Shown here one piece after another: positions 26,559 to 35,182 of a DNA stretch of 64,000 nucleotides (the stretch's first letter is position 1; the number at the start of each line of letters is the position of its first letter). The position numbers and the translations under genes are program-made. The stretch comes from Actinomadura sp. HBU206391 (GTDB lineage: Bacteria; Actinomycetota; Actinomycetes; Streptosporangiales; Streptosporangiaceae), in contig NZ_JABVEB010000006.1 of NCBI RefSeq assembly GCF_014323665.1, positions 1 to 64,000 of the forward strand, in the 5' to 3' direction. The notes beneath the pieces were generated by a model. The model was given only the letters and a program-made list of their open reading frames with translations. It was not told the DNA's origin and did not search any database.

Positions 26559-26954
26559 ATGACTGGGACTGGGACGGGGACGGCAGAGGGAACGCCCGAG
26601 GTCCGCGTGCGACGGGTGTACGACCCGCCGGCGCCCGAGGACGGCACCCGCGTGCTCGTGGACCGGATCTGGCCTCGGGGGCTGGCCAAGCAGGACGCGG
26701 AGTTCGACGAATGGGGCAAGGAGGTCGCTCCGTCGACCTCGCTGCGCCAGTGGTACGGCCACCGGCCGGAGCGGTTCGCCGAGTTCCGCGACCGCTATGA
26801 GGAGGAGCTCCGCGACCCCGAGCGCGCTCGGGAGCTCGACCGGCTCGGGGAGCTCGCGAGGTCGGGAACGCTGACGCTGCTCACGGCGACGAAGGACGTC
26901 GAGCACAGCCACGCGGTAGTGCTGGCCGAGCTGCTGAGAACGCCGGCCGACTGA
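26559..26954 (+). CDS. DUF488-family protein
   Basis: The 131-residue protein from ATG 26559 contains the DUF488 core: RVYDPP near residue 20, then RVLVDRIWPRGLAK, WGKEVAPSTSLRQWYGH, FRDRYEEEL, and a C-terminal LLTATKDVEHSHAVVL. The conserved Arg/Trp/Lys pattern is present. Proteins of this family are widespread; a nucleic-acid or phosphate-handling role has been suggested but not settled. It is divergent from the ECF operon by 111 bp and stands alone. Confidence 0.9.
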   Translation: MTGTGTGTAEGTPEVRVRRVYDPPAPEDGTRVLVDRIWPRGLAKQDAEFDEWGKEVAPSTSLRQWYGHRPERFAEFRDRYEEELRDPERARELDRLGELARSGTLTLLTATKDVEHSHAVVLAELLRTPAD

Positions 26955-27033
26955 GCGGGCGGCGGCCCGCCGCCGACCCGGGAATTGGGCCTTGTCGTCA
27001 GGAGGAGCAAAGGTTATTGTCAGTCATCAGACA

Positions 27034-27053
27034 GTAAACTTTACTATTAGTAA
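27034..27053. promoter_or_regulatory. Overlapping palindromes upstream of a TetR-like remnant (putative operator)
   Basis: AGTAAA-C-TTTACT (27034-27046) and TTACTA-T-TAGTAA (27041-27053) are two perfect palindromes sharing six bases. They lie 12 bp before the GTG of a very short open frame. The AT-rich block stands out strongly from its surroundings and looks like a TetR-family operator. Confidence 0.6.
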
Positions 27054-27064
27054 GGTGATCTGCC

Positions 27065-27121
27065 GTGCCGCGCTCCCCTCCACAGAACCAGCCTGAGCAG
27101 CGGAAACGTGATGCGGCGTGA
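27065..27121 (+). pseudogene. Possible TetR N-terminal remnant (18 codons)
   Basis: From GTG 27065 the frame reads Met-Pro-Arg-Ser-Pro-Pro-Gln-Asn-Gln-Pro-Glu-Gln-Arg-Lys-Arg-Asp-Ala-Ala and stops. This resembles the first residues of TetR regulators just before the helix-turn-helix, and an operator-like block sits directly upstream. No downstream frame resumes a TetR domain, so if this was a regulator only its first codons and control region remain. Confidence 0.4.
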
Positions 27122-27638
27122 CCGTGTCAACGGCACGCCCTCTCCTCCCTTGTCGGGAGCCAGAACGCTCGCCCTTCCTGCCTCGCCCCCACCCGCCCGA
27201 GGACCGACATTGCGAGGCTCATGGCGGACCAGCAGGAGACCACCTCACCGGCCACCTGGACCCAGATTTGCGACTGGGGCAAGGCCAGAGGCCTCGCCCG
27301 GCCGGCGTTCTGGTTCGGTCAACCGCGACCGGCCGTGCCCGGGCGGCGGGGTCGTCTCGAACTGCAGCGGCGTGTCGCAGCAGCAATGGGAGTTCACCCG
27401 GATCACCGCCGGCCTCTGATCCCCGCCCGGGGGCGCGGGTCCGATGGGCCCGCGCCCTTGGGGATCCGCCGGCGGCCGGTGTCTTCGGCGTCGACGGCCC
27501 GGGTAGACCTCCGATCGAGGGGCCGCCGATCGATCGGCGGGACGACGACGTACGGCGGGACGACGACGACGTACGGGGGATCGTTCCCAGGCGCTCGCGG
27601 GCAGGTACACGCGACTGAGCGCGACTGAGGAGGACGAG
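27122..27638. other. Intergenic region without a convincing gene
   Basis: No frame here has codon use or motifs that persuade me. A segment ending in Asn-Cys-Ser-Gly-Val-Ser-Gln-Gln-Gln-Trp-Glu-Phe (stop at 27417-27419) faintly recalls the QxW motif of ricin-type lectin repeats and could be a relic. A short imperfect direct repeat (GCGGGACGACGACGTAC-like) lies at about 27537-27575. Confidence 0.5.
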
Positions 27639-28355
27639 ATGAACGCGTCAACGGAGAAGACGCCGCCCGGGCCCGGTCGGGCGGCGCGAACGCAGGACGG
27701 GCCGCGGGGCGCTGGGCGCGGCGGTGGGCTGCGTCACCTGGCGATGATGGCCCTGCTGCTGATCGGGCCCCCGGGGCCGGAGGTCCTGGGCGGCCGGTCC
27801 CCGCGACCGAACCGCGTCCCGGCGGCCGTCGACGAGGAGGGCGAGGGCATCGTCGTGGGCGCCGGCCCTCTCACGGTCGACGTCTACCTCGACTTCCTCT
27901 GCCCGTTCTGCCGCCTGTTCGAGCAGACCACAGGGCCGGTGCTGGAGCGCCTCGTGGCGCAGGATCTGATCGAGGTCGTCTACCACCCCATGGGGTTCCT
28001 CGACGAACTGTCGACCACCCGCTACTCCTCCCGGGCGTCCGCCGCGTCGGGCTGCGCCTCCGACGCGGGCGGCTTCGTCGAGTACGCCCACGCGCTCTTC
28101 GCCGCCCAGCCGCCGGAAGGCGGGCCCGGCCTCAGTGATGACGAGCTGATCGCGCTCGGTGAGCAGGTGGGGCTCCGCGAGCCCGGCTTCGCCGAGTGCG
28201 TTCGCAACGCCACCTACCTGGACTGGGCGACGTACGTCACCGAGAGGGCGCTCAAGCGCGGGGTCGCGGCCACCCCGACCGTCTTGGTGCAGGGCCTGCC
28301 GGTACCCGCCAACCCGCGGCCCATCCTCAACGCCGTGGCGGCCCTCACCGCCTGA
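27639..28355 (+). CDS. Membrane-anchored DsbA-like thioredoxin-fold protein
   Basis: The 238-residue protein starts at ATG 27639 after GAGGAGGACGAG. A short basic N-terminus and weak hydrophobic segment (about 32-44) precede a thioredoxin-fold domain. The active site is CPFC (LDFLCPFCRLFEQ) and the cis-Pro loop is GVAATPTVLVQG. The inserted helical domain and overall length fit DsbA_4-type (BdbD-like) proteins, which oxidise or isomerise disulfides outside the membrane. Two further cysteines (GCASD; ECVRN) lie in the helical insert. No DsbB/VKOR partner is adjacent. Confidence 0.87.
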   Translation: MNASTEKTPPGPGRAARTQDGPRGAGRGGGLRHLAMMALLLIGPPGPEVLGGRSPRPNRVPAAVDEEGEGIVVGAGPLTVDVYLDFLCPFCRLFEQTTGPVLERLVAQDLIEVVYHPMGFLDELSTTRYSSRASAASGCASDAGGFVEYAHALFAAQPPEGGPGLSDDELIALGEQVGLREPGFAECVRNATYLDWATYVTERALKRGVAATPTVLVQGLPVPANPRPILNAVAALTA

Positions 28356-28407
28356 GCCCGGCCCGGTCCTGCCCGGTCACGCCGGGTCATACCGGGTGCA
28401 GGTGCGA

Positions 28408-29598
28408 TCACTCCGAGTGGGCGGACTTCTTGCCGGTCCAGTCCAGGCAGAGGATGACGGCGTCGTCGAGGAGTTCGCCGCCCTCGTGGTAGTCGAGCAG
28501 ACCGCGGGTGAGGCTGCGGACGGCCTCCGGGGGGTCGAGCAGCCGGGTCCGGCGCAGCGCCTTGGGCAGCGCGAGGTTTCCGTACGCCTCCCCGGCAGGG
28601 GAGAGGGCGGTGTGGACGCCGTCGCTGACGATGATCAGCCGGTCGCCCGGTTCGACGGTGAACTCCTGCACGGTGTATTCGGTGTCGGGGAACAGACCGA
28701 GGGGCAACTGCGCCTCGAGCTCGATGGGCCCGACGTCGTTGCCGCGCAGGCGCCACATCAGCGGCGATCCCGCGTCGATGGCCCGCACGCGCCCCGTGGC
28801 GATCTCGAACTCCAGCAGAAGGGTGGCGACGTTGATCTCGCCGCCATGGTGCGAATAGATCATCTCGTTGGCGAGGGTCGCCTGGTCGACCAGTCCGGCG
28901 CCGGAGCGGCGGGCGTTGCGCATGGCGCTGATGGCCAGATTGGTCAGGAGCGCGGCCTGGGTGCCCTTTCCCATGCCGTTGCTGACGGTGACGATGAGGC
29001 GGTCGGCGGTGGCCGACCAGTCGTAGTTGTCGCCCCAGACGTCGTAGGCCGGTTCAAGCTGCCCGGCCAGGTTGTACTCGGCGCACGCGCACGAGCGGCC
29101 GGGCAGCAGATCCCACTGCATCTCGGCCGCGAGGGTGAGGCGGCTGCGGCGACGCAGGCGCCGGTAGACGTCGGTGCCGGATTCGGCGATCTTCAGGGCG
29201 CGGGCGATCATGTGGGCGAGCGAAGTGAGCTGCCGCAGGTCGTCGTCGGCGATCTCGCCGGCCGAGAAGATCGACAGCACGCCGAGCCGGTCGCCGTGCA
29301 CGCTGAGCGGCACATGGGTCTGGTGGGCCCGGTGGGGCCGGTCCTCCGGAGCGGTGGCGGCCTCGGTAATGGTCTGCTGGGCGGCGAAGGCGCGGCCGAT
29401 AGGGGTGTTGTCCATCCGGATCGGCTCGCCGCCCGCACTGACCGGGATGAGGAAGGCCATCCGGTAGTCGGACAGGTAGATCTCGGCGCCGGTGACGGGG
29501 AAGTGCCCGGCGATCACGTCCAGGGCGGTGCCGGCGACGGCGTGGGGCTGTGCCTGCCAGATCGCCTGTTCGGCGTCGCTGAGCCGGTCTTCGTACAT
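28408..29598 (-). CDS. GAF-PP2C (SpoIIE/RsbU-type) protein with altered metal site
   Basis: The 396-residue protein starts at ATG 29598 (GAAGG upstream; GTG 29601 is possible). Residues 1-140 form a GAF-like domain and about 150-395 a SpoIIE-type PP2C domain. Several metal-site positions are kept (YDVWGDNYD near 186-193; IIVSDGVHTA; LDDAVILCL). The motif that reads GDVSGHG in active relatives, including the protein encoded at 30486-31700, is SNGMGKG here, with Asn 207 replacing a metal-binding Asp. It may be weakly active or a regulatory pseudophosphatase. It is divergent from a MarR gene, which may control it. Confidence 0.85.
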   Translation of the reverse strand: MYEDRLSDAEQAIWQAQPHAVAGTALDVIAGHFPVTGAEIYLSDYRMAFLIPVSAGGEPIRMDNTPIGRAFAAQQTITEAATAPEDRPHRAHQTHVPLSVHGDRLGVLSIFSAGEIADDDLRQLTSLAHMIARALKIAESGTDVYRRLRRRSRLTLAAEMQWDLLPGRSCACAEYNLAGQLEPAYDVWGDNYDWSATADRLIVTVSNGMGKGTQAALLTNLAISAMRNARRSGAGLVDQATLANEMIYSHHGGEINVATLLLEFEIATGRVRAIDAGSPLMWRLRGNDVGPIELEAQLPLGLFPDTEYTVQEFTVEPGDRLIIVSDGVHTALSPAGEAYGNLALPKALRRTRLLDPPEAVRSLTRGLLDYHEGGELLDDAVILCLDWTGKKSAHSE

Positions 29599-29697
29599 CA
29601 CGTCTACCTTCGAGTCGGGGCCACCGATCCGAGCACGCCGCGGGTCGCGCGGGCGCGGGTTCTCACCGGTTCGGGTGCCGTATGCAACAGTATTGTT

Positions 29698-30183
29698 ATG
29701 GGCGCCTTGGATGAGCCATCCCGGCTGGTCGAGCTGGCGGCGGCTATCGACGACTTCGCGGGTACGTTCAACCAGGTATGGGAGCGCGCCCATCAGACCC
29801 CCACGACGCAGGTGCCGGCCACCCAGATGAGGGTTCTGTTCATCGTGGAACGGCGGGGCAGCGTCAACGTCAGCGGGCTGGCGGCCGAACTGGAGGCCTC
29901 GGTGCCCTCGGCCAGCCGCCTGTGCGACCGGCTGCAGGCCGGCGGTCTGCTCGTGCGTGACCCCGGCCCGAACCGTCGCGAGATCACGGTGCGGCTGAGC
30001 CGGGACGGCCAGAGCCTGCTCGACGAGGTACGGCGGGCACGCCGCGAGGAGCTCGAGCGGGTGCTGGCGGCCATGTCCCCTGGCTCGCGCACCGCCCTGC
30101 TCACCGGGCTGGCGCATTTTCACGCGGCGACCGGGCTCGGTCGGGCGAACGAGGCCTCCGACTCGGTCTCCAGACCTGCTTGA
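29698..30183 (+). CDS. MarR-family transcriptional regulator
   Basis: The 161-residue protein has the MarR winged helix-turn-helix: MRVLFIVERRGSVNVSGLAAELEASVPSASRLCDRLQAGGLLVR, then the beta-wing DPGPNRREITVRLS. Start ATG 29698 directly follows a near-palindrome (AACAGTATTGTT, 29686-29697) and has no ribosome site, so the transcript may be leaderless and self-regulated. It is divergent from the GAF-PP2C gene by about 100 bp and its likely target is that gene or itself. Confidence 0.88.
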   Translation: MGALDEPSRLVELAAAIDDFAGTFNQVWERAHQTPTTQVPATQMRVLFIVERRGSVNVSGLAAELEASVPSASRLCDRLQAGGLLVRDPGPNRREITVRLSRDGQSLLDEVRRARREELERVLAAMSPGSRTALLTGLAHFHAATGLGRANEASDSVSRPA

Positions 30184-30234
30184 TCATCCGAATTCGCACG
30201 GTGAGCAGCGGAGTCGTCGCACGCAGCGATAGTT

Positions 30235-30259
30235 GTTGCATGGCAAATGTCTTGGGTAT
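30235..30259 (+). promoter_or_regulatory. Putative SigB/SigF-type promoter for the RR-PP2C operon
   Basis: GTTG (30235-30238), a 15-bp spacer, then GGGTAT (30254-30259) fit the actinobacterial general-stress consensus GTTT-N14-16-GGGTAY with one mismatch. The first gene of the partner-switching operon starts at 30486, which leaves a leader of about 220 nt. Confidence 0.4.
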
Positions 30260-30485
30260 CGTGCCGATGCGAGGCTGAACGCCGGCGCGCTCCGGCTTGA
30301 TCGAAGGGGGCGCACCGACGAGCCGGGACGGGTACGGTGGCGGGATGCCCGATATGGGCTTTTTGCCCCCTGTCTGGAACCGGCGGCCGAACACCACTCC
30401 ACCTCCGGCGGCACGGCGGCCCATCCGCTGAGTCGCCGTCCATGCGAGCCGGAAGCCGGTTTCTCCACGAAAGGCTCAACCGCTT

Positions 30486-31700
30486 GTGAGCACCGTCAGT
30501 CGATCGCGGCCTCTGGCCGTCTCGGGCGCGGGGCAGGACGTTCTCGAGCTTCTGTTGATCGAGGACGATCCAGGTGACGCTTTCCTGGTCGAGGAGTTCC
30601 TCGAGGAGAGCGAGCTGGACGTACGGATGACGGTGGCGCAGAGCCTCGCCGACGCCCGGCGGCTGCTCATCTCCGAGGCCTCCGGACCGCAGTGCGTCCT
30701 GGCGGACCTCTCCCTGCCGGACGGCAGTGGGCTCGACATGCTGCGAGAGGTGCTCACCATGGCGCCGCGGGCGGCGGTGCTGGTGCTCACCGGCCTCAAC
30801 GACGCGCACGTCGGGGTGTCGGCGGTCGCCGCCGGCGCCCAGGACTACCTGGTCAAGCAGGACGTCGACGCCCCGCTCCTGGCCCGCGCCATCCGCTACG
30901 CGCTCGAGCGCAAGCGCGCCGACGAATCCGAGCGGCAGCTCGTCGAGGCGCGCATTCTGAGCCAGGAGAACGCCCGCCTGGAACGCGGCCTCCTGCCGGT
31001 CCCGTTGATCGAGGACGAGAACCTGCGGCATCACGCCCGCTACCAGCCCGGGCGCGAGCGGGCCCTGCTCGGCGGGGACTTCTACGACACCGTCCAGACC
31101 GAGGACGGCGCCATCCACGTCGTGATCGGCGACGTCAGCGGCCATGGCGCTGACGAGGCCTCACTCGGGGTTCGGCTGCGGATGGCCTGGCGCACGCTGG
31201 TGCTCGCGGGGCTCACCGGCGAGAAGCTCCTCGACACCCTCGACACCGTGCTGGCCCTGGAACGGTGGTCCGACGAGATCTTCACGACCCTCTGCATGGT
31301 CACCATCGATCCGTCCCGGCGAACGGCACTGATGTACCGGGCCGGGCACCCTCGGCCGCTGCTGTTCACCGAGTCCGGCGTCGACGCACTGCCCGACGAT
31401 CGGTGCGGGCCCGCCCTCGGGCTCATCCCCGGCGTCGGGTGGCCGATGACCACGATCGAGCTCGGCGAGTCCTGGGGACTCATGCTCTACACCGACGGCC
31501 TGATCGAGGGATACGCGGGCGAGGGCAGTGAAAGGCTCGACACCGAGGGCCTCGTGACCCTCACCCGGCAGATCCTCGGGCGCGGCATGACCGGCGGCGA
31601 AATGATCGACACGCTCGTGGCCGAGGTCGAGGCGCTCAACCAGGGCGTGCTGACCGACGACCTGGCGATACTGATGCTCGGGCGGGGAAGTGCCACATGA
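30486..31700 (+). CDS. Response regulator-PP2C phosphatase (RsbU/SpoIIE type)
   Basis: The 404-residue protein starts at GTG 30486. A receiver domain (about 18-140; LLLIEDDPGD acidic pair, phospho-Asp in VLADLSLPDGSG, LVLTGLND, Lys in YLVKQD) is joined by a short coiled-coil to a PP2C domain (about 180-404). The metal motifs are intact: LLGGDFYD, IGDVSGHG, LYTDGLIE, TDDLAILML. Such proteins dephosphorylate STAS anti-anti-sigma factors once their receiver is phosphorylated. It overlaps the histidine kinase gene by 4 bp, and that kinase is its likely phosphodonor. Confidence 0.93.
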   Translation: MSTVSRSRPLAVSGAGQDVLELLLIEDDPGDAFLVEEFLEESELDVRMTVAQSLADARRLLISEASGPQCVLADLSLPDGSGLDMLREVLTMAPRAAVLVLTGLNDAHVGVSAVAAGAQDYLVKQDVDAPLLARAIRYALERKRADESERQLVEARILSQENARLERGLLPVPLIEDENLRHHARYQPGRERALLGGDFYDTVQTEDGAIHVVIGDVSGHGADEASLGVRLRMAWRTLVLAGLTGEKLLDTLDTVLALERWSDEIFTTLCMVTIDPSRRTALMYRAGHPRPLLFTESGVDALPDDRCGPALGLIPGVGWPMTTIELGESWGLMLYTDGLIEGYAGEGSERLDTEGLVTLTRQILGRGMTGGEMIDTLVAEVEALNQGVLTDDLAILMLGRGSAT

Positions 31701-33478
31701 GGACCGACGAGATGCCGGTGCCATCCTCCGACCCGCCCCCCTCGGCGTCCGCCGACCTGACCGACGGCGGACCGGCCGACCCGTTGGACGACCGCGCCAC
31801 CGCTCTGGCCGGCGCGCTCGGGCCGCCGGTGCTCGCCCCGTTCATCCAGCCGGGCGAGGGCAGCAGGCTGAGCCGGGTGCGGCTCGGGCAGTGGTACGGC
31901 CTGGGCGGTGGGATCCTGGCCCTCCTGCTGATAGCCGTGCTCGCCCAGGCAGGGCTCTCGACTTACCAGCAGACCGTGGCACGCGACCTGCTCATCGAGA
32001 AGGTCGACCCTGCCGCGCTCCTGCAGGTGCAGCTCAGCGGTTCGATCGGCCGGCAGGACTCCACCATCCGGCAGTACGCGGAGTCCGGCGATCCGGCCCA
32101 GCTGGCCGCATACCGACAGACGATCACCGACCAGGCCCGTATCTCGGGGTCGATGCGGCGGCTGCTGGCCGATGTGCCCGATGCGGACCGCACCCTCGGT
32201 GACATCGACCGGGTCGAGGCCGCGGTCGCGAGCTGGCGTACCCGGTTCGCCGAACCGCTCGCCGCACCGGGCCGGCGCCCGGGGCGGCCCTCCCCGGACG
32301 GCGAGGAGCTCAGCCAGGAGTCGTTCGTTCAGATCCGGACGGCCAACGCCACCCTGCAGAAGAACCTGAGCGCTCTGCACACCACCTTCGCCGATCGGCT
32401 ACAGGCGCGGGTCGTGAACTTCTACTGGTCGTTCGCGGCCGCCGTGATCATCATCTTGGTCGTCGCGGTCGGGCTCGCCTGGGTACTCCGACGTACGGTG
32501 CTGCGCCCGGTGTCCTCACTCGCCACCAACGTCCGGGCCGTGGCCCAGGGGGATCTCGCCCACCCGCTCGACATCAACGGCCCGGCCGAGTTCGTCGAGC
32601 TGGCCGCCATCGTCGACGCCATGCGGCACCGGATCATGGACGAGTGGCGTTTCACCTCCGAGGCACGCCGCATGCTCGACGAGCAGGCCACCGAGCTGCG
32701 CCGCTCGAACGCCGAGCTGGAGCAGTTCGCCTACGTGGCCAGCCACGACCTCCAGGAGCCGCTGCGCAAGGTGGCGAGCTTCTGCCAGATGCTGGAGCGG
32801 CGGTACGGCGACCAGCTCGATGAGCGGGGCCGCCAGTACATCGACTTCGCCGTCGACGGGGCCAAGCGCATGCAGGCGCTGATCAACGACCTGCTCAACT
32901 TCTCCCGAGTCGGCCGGGTGGAGCGCCGCGAGGAATCGGTCAGCATGCAGAAGTCCCTGGACCGGGCCCTCTACAGCCTGGCCCAGTTGCGGGAGGACAC
33001 CGGCGCCGAGGTGACGTCCGACGAGCTTCCCGAGCTGCCCGGAGACCAGGGACAGTTCACCCAGTTGCTGCAGAACCTCATCGGCAACGCGCTCAAGTTC
33101 CACGGCGACGACCCGCCGCGCGTGCACATCGGCGCGCGGCAGGACGGTGCGATGTGGGAGTTCAGCTGCGCGGACAACGGGATCGGCATCGACGCCAAGT
33201 ATTCCGACCGCATCTTCCTCATCTTCCAGCGGCTGCACGGGCAGGACGTCTACGCCGGCACCGGCATCGGGCTCGCCATGTGCCGCAAGATCGTCGAACA
33301 CCACGGCGGCCGGATCTGGCTCGACACCGAGTCGGACCCGGACCGCCAGGGCACGACCATCCGCTGGACCCTTCCCGCGGCTACCCCCGAGCCGGCCGCG
33401 ACCCCCGACGTGGCCGGGGCCGGCGACTCAGACTCCGACTCCGCTGGGTCCGCCGACTCAGCCAGTACCGACGAATAG
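31697..33478 (+). CDS. Membrane sensor histidine kinase
   Basis: The 593-residue protein has a Pro/Asp-rich cytoplasmic lead (1-60), TM1 (68-86), an extracytoplasmic helical sensor of about 150 residues (CHASE3-like in size), and TM2 (about 243-264). HAMP, a HisKA box [16 protein letters not shown] with His 350, and a HATPase with N box LIGNALKF and G boxes NGIGID and GTGIGLAMC follow. The C-terminal tail is Asp/Ser-rich. It sits between an RR-PP2C and a stand-alone receiver in one operon, so it probably phosphorylates one or both. Confidence 0.93.
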   Translation: MRTDEMPVPSSDPPPSASADLTDGGPADPLDDRATALAGALGPPVLAPFIQPGEGSRLSRVRLGQWYGLGGGILALLLIAVLAQAGLSTYQQTVARDLLIEKVDPAALLQVQLSGSIGRQDSTIRQYAESGDPAQLAAYRQTITDQARISGSMRRLLADVPDADRTLGDIDRVEAAVASWRTRFAEPLAAPGRRPGRPSPDGEELSQESFVQIRTANATLQKNLSALHTTFADRLQARVVNFYWSFAAAVIIILVVAVGLAWVLRRTVLRPVSSLATNVRAVAQGDLAHPLDINGPAEFVELAAIVDAMRHRIMDEWRFTSEARRMLDEQATELRRSNAELEQFAYVASHDLQEPLRKVASFCQMLERRYGDQLDERGRQYIDFAVDGAKRMQALINDLLNFSRVGRVERREESVSMQKSLDRALYSLAQLREDTGAEVTSDELPELPGDQGQFTQLLQNLIGNALKFHGDDPPRVHIGARQDGAMWEFSCADNGIGIDAKYSDRIFLIFQRLHGQDVYAGTGIGLAMCRKIVEHHGGRIWLDTESDPDRQGTTIRWTLPAATPEPAATPDVAGAGDSDSDSAGSADSASTDE

Positions 33479-33488
33479 GGCGACCGTG

Positions 33489-33926
33489 ATGACCGAGGCA
33501 GCCCGTCCCATCGAGGTCCTCCTCGTCGAGGACGACCCGGGCGACGTGCTCCTGACCAAGGAGGCGTTCGCCGACAACAAGGTGAGGAACAACCTCACCG
33601 TCGTCAGCGACGGCGAGGAGGCCACGGCCTACCTGCGGCGGGAGGGCGACTACGCCGACGCGCCGCGCCCCGACATGATCCTTCTCGACCTCAACCTGCC
33701 CCGCAAGGACGGCCGCGAGGTGCTCGAGGAGGTCAAGGCCGACCCCGAGCTGCGCTCGATCCCGGTGGTGGTCCTGACCACGTCCGACGCGGACGAGGAC
33801 ATCCTGCACAGCTACGATCTGCACGCCAACGCCTACGTCACCAAGCCGGTCGACTTCGAGCAGTTCATCCGCGTCGTGCGCCGGATCGACGACTTCTTCG
33901 TCACCGTCGTCAAGCTCCCCCGCTGA
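33489..33926 (+). CDS. Single-domain response regulator (Rcp1-like)
   Basis: The 145-residue protein is only a receiver: [18 protein letters not shown], phospho-Asp in [26 protein letters not shown], and [11 protein letters not shown]. It is of the Rcp1/CheY-like class that pairs with HisKA kinases whose H-box reads ASHDLQEPL, as the upstream kinase does. With no output domain, it may shuttle or drain phosphate in competition with the RR-PP2C. The start is taken as ATG 33489; GTG 33486 is possible. Confidence 0.92.
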   Translation: MTEAARPIEVLLVEDDPGDVLLTKEAFADNKVRNNLTVVSDGEEATAYLRREGDYADAPRPDMILLDLNLPRKDGREVLEEVKADPELRSIPVVVLTTSDADEDILHSYDLHANAYVTKPVDFEQFIRVVRRIDDFFVTVVKLPR

Positions 33927-34047
33927 CCGCACCCTTCCCCGGTCGTGACATGTAGGACTCGGGGACGGCGAGTGCGTCCATAGGCATCGCCACGACGCCC
34001 GATCACGGTCATCATGAGGATCGGGCTCACCGAGGGGGACGTGGCCG

Positions 34048-35121
34048 ATGGGGGTACGGGCGGCATCTCGGCGTGGATCATGGCTGGCGATGACGGCCAC
34101 CGCACTGGCGGTCACGGCCGGCTGCATGCCCGGCCCGTTATCGCCGCCGGCGGCCGAAGGCCCTTTGGGCAAGGGGGGCGCGCAGGCGGTGCGTGCGCAG
34201 CAGCGCGGCTTTGCGCTCCCGTCGTGGAGCGCAGGCGACTACGCCGGCCCGGAGGCCGCAGCCTATGTCAAGGCGATCGCCGACACCGGCGCCCGGTGGC
34301 TGCAGCTCAATCCCACCTGGTACCAGCAGAGCCCGCACGACGACGCGCTGCGCACCACCGGCGAGACGGCGAGCGACAACAGCGTGCGCCACATCATCCG
34401 GCTCGCCCGAGCTGCGGGGCTCAAGGTGCTGCTCAAGCCACATGTCGATCTGCTCGACGGGCAGGACCGGGCCACCATCAGACCCGCGGATCCGGGCCGC
34501 TGGTTCGCCGCCTACACCCGGTTCATCGTGCACTACGCCGAGCTGGCGAGGGAGTCGGGCGCCGCCGAGTTCGCGGTCGGCACCGAGCTCGCCGGGGTCT
34601 CGGGCGAGCGGGCCGAATGGCTGGCCGTCATCAAGGCGGTCCGGGCCCGCTTCGACGGGCCACTCGTCTACGCGGCCAACTACGACGAGTACCCGAATGT
34701 GCGGTTCTGGGACGCGCTCGATCTCATCGGAGTCGACGCGTACTGGCCGCTCGCGCAGGTCCCGACGACCGACCGGGCGGCGCTGCGGCGCGCCTGGGAG
34801 CCGATCGCGGCGGAGCTGGCGGCGTTCTCCGCCGCGCGGCACCGCAGGATCCTGTTCACCGAGGCCGGCTATGTCAGCCAGCAGGGCGCCACGACCCGGC
34901 CGTACTCATGGACGATCAGCGAGGTGCGCGGCGACGAGGAGCAGGCCGCCGCCTACCACGCACTGCTCGAGGGCTTCAGCGGCCGGACGTGGTGGGCCGG
35001 TGTCCACTGGTGGATGTGGGACGACTGGCCCGGAGCCGGTGAGACCCCGCACGCGCTGGCCTATTCGCCGCACCACAAGCCGGCCGAGCAGGTCGTTCGC
35101 AGATGGTGGCGGGGCCGGTGA
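34048..35121 (+). CDS. Glycoside hydrolase-like lipoprotein (GH113-like TIM barrel)
   Basis: The 357-residue protein has a signal peptide with lipobox AVTAGC (Cys 26). A (beta/alpha)8-barrel glycosidase pattern follows: RGFALPSW, ARWLQLNPTWYQQ, LKVLLKPHVDL, then FAVGTELAG (Glu 180, acid/base position) and ILFTEAGY (Glu 272, nucleophile position), and WWMWDDW near the end. These features match GH113 and related retaining barrels. It is probably anchored outside the membrane and trims a polysaccharide. It opens the exopolysaccharide-like locus and ends at a hairpin that includes its stop codon. Confidence 0.85.
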   Translation: MGVRAASRRGSWLAMTATALAVTAGCMPGPLSPPAAEGPLGKGGAQAVRAQQRGFALPSWSAGDYAGPEAAAYVKAIADTGARWLQLNPTWYQQSPHDDALRTTGETASDNSVRHIIRLARAAGLKVLLKPHVDLLDGQDRATIRPADPGRWFAAYTRFIVHYAELARESGAAEFAVGTELAGVSGERAEWLAVIKAVRARFDGPLVYAANYDEYPNVRFWDALDLIGVDAYWPLAQVPTTDRAALRRAWEPIAAELAAFSAARHRRILFTEAGYVSQQGATTRPYSWTISEVRGDEEQAAAYHALLEGFSGRTWWAGVHWWMWDDWPGAGETPHALAYSPHHKPAEQVVRRWWRGR

Positions 35122-35139
35122 GCGGGGGTCACCGGCCCC
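35111..35139. terminator. Bidirectional hairpin overlapping a stop codon
   Basis: GGGGCCGGTGA (35111-35121), whose last three bases are the stop of the glycosidase gene, pairs with TCACCGGCCCC (35129-35139) across a 7-nt loop. It lies between two convergent genes, so it can end transcription from either side. Confidence 0.75.
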
Positions 35140-35182
35140 GGACCTGTTCTCCGAGTGACTGGGCGGCTAGGGCACTAGGGGC

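Noticed and set aside
27221-27628. 135-codon plus-strand frame as a gene
   Set aside because: Composition changes part way, the end is a GAC-rich repeat, and no ribosome site or family is apparent; a relic is more likely.
28159-30183. 674-residue plus-strand frame ending in the MarR protein
   Set aside because: Only the last 161 residues (from ATG 29698) are MarR; the rest is antisense to the PP2C gene.
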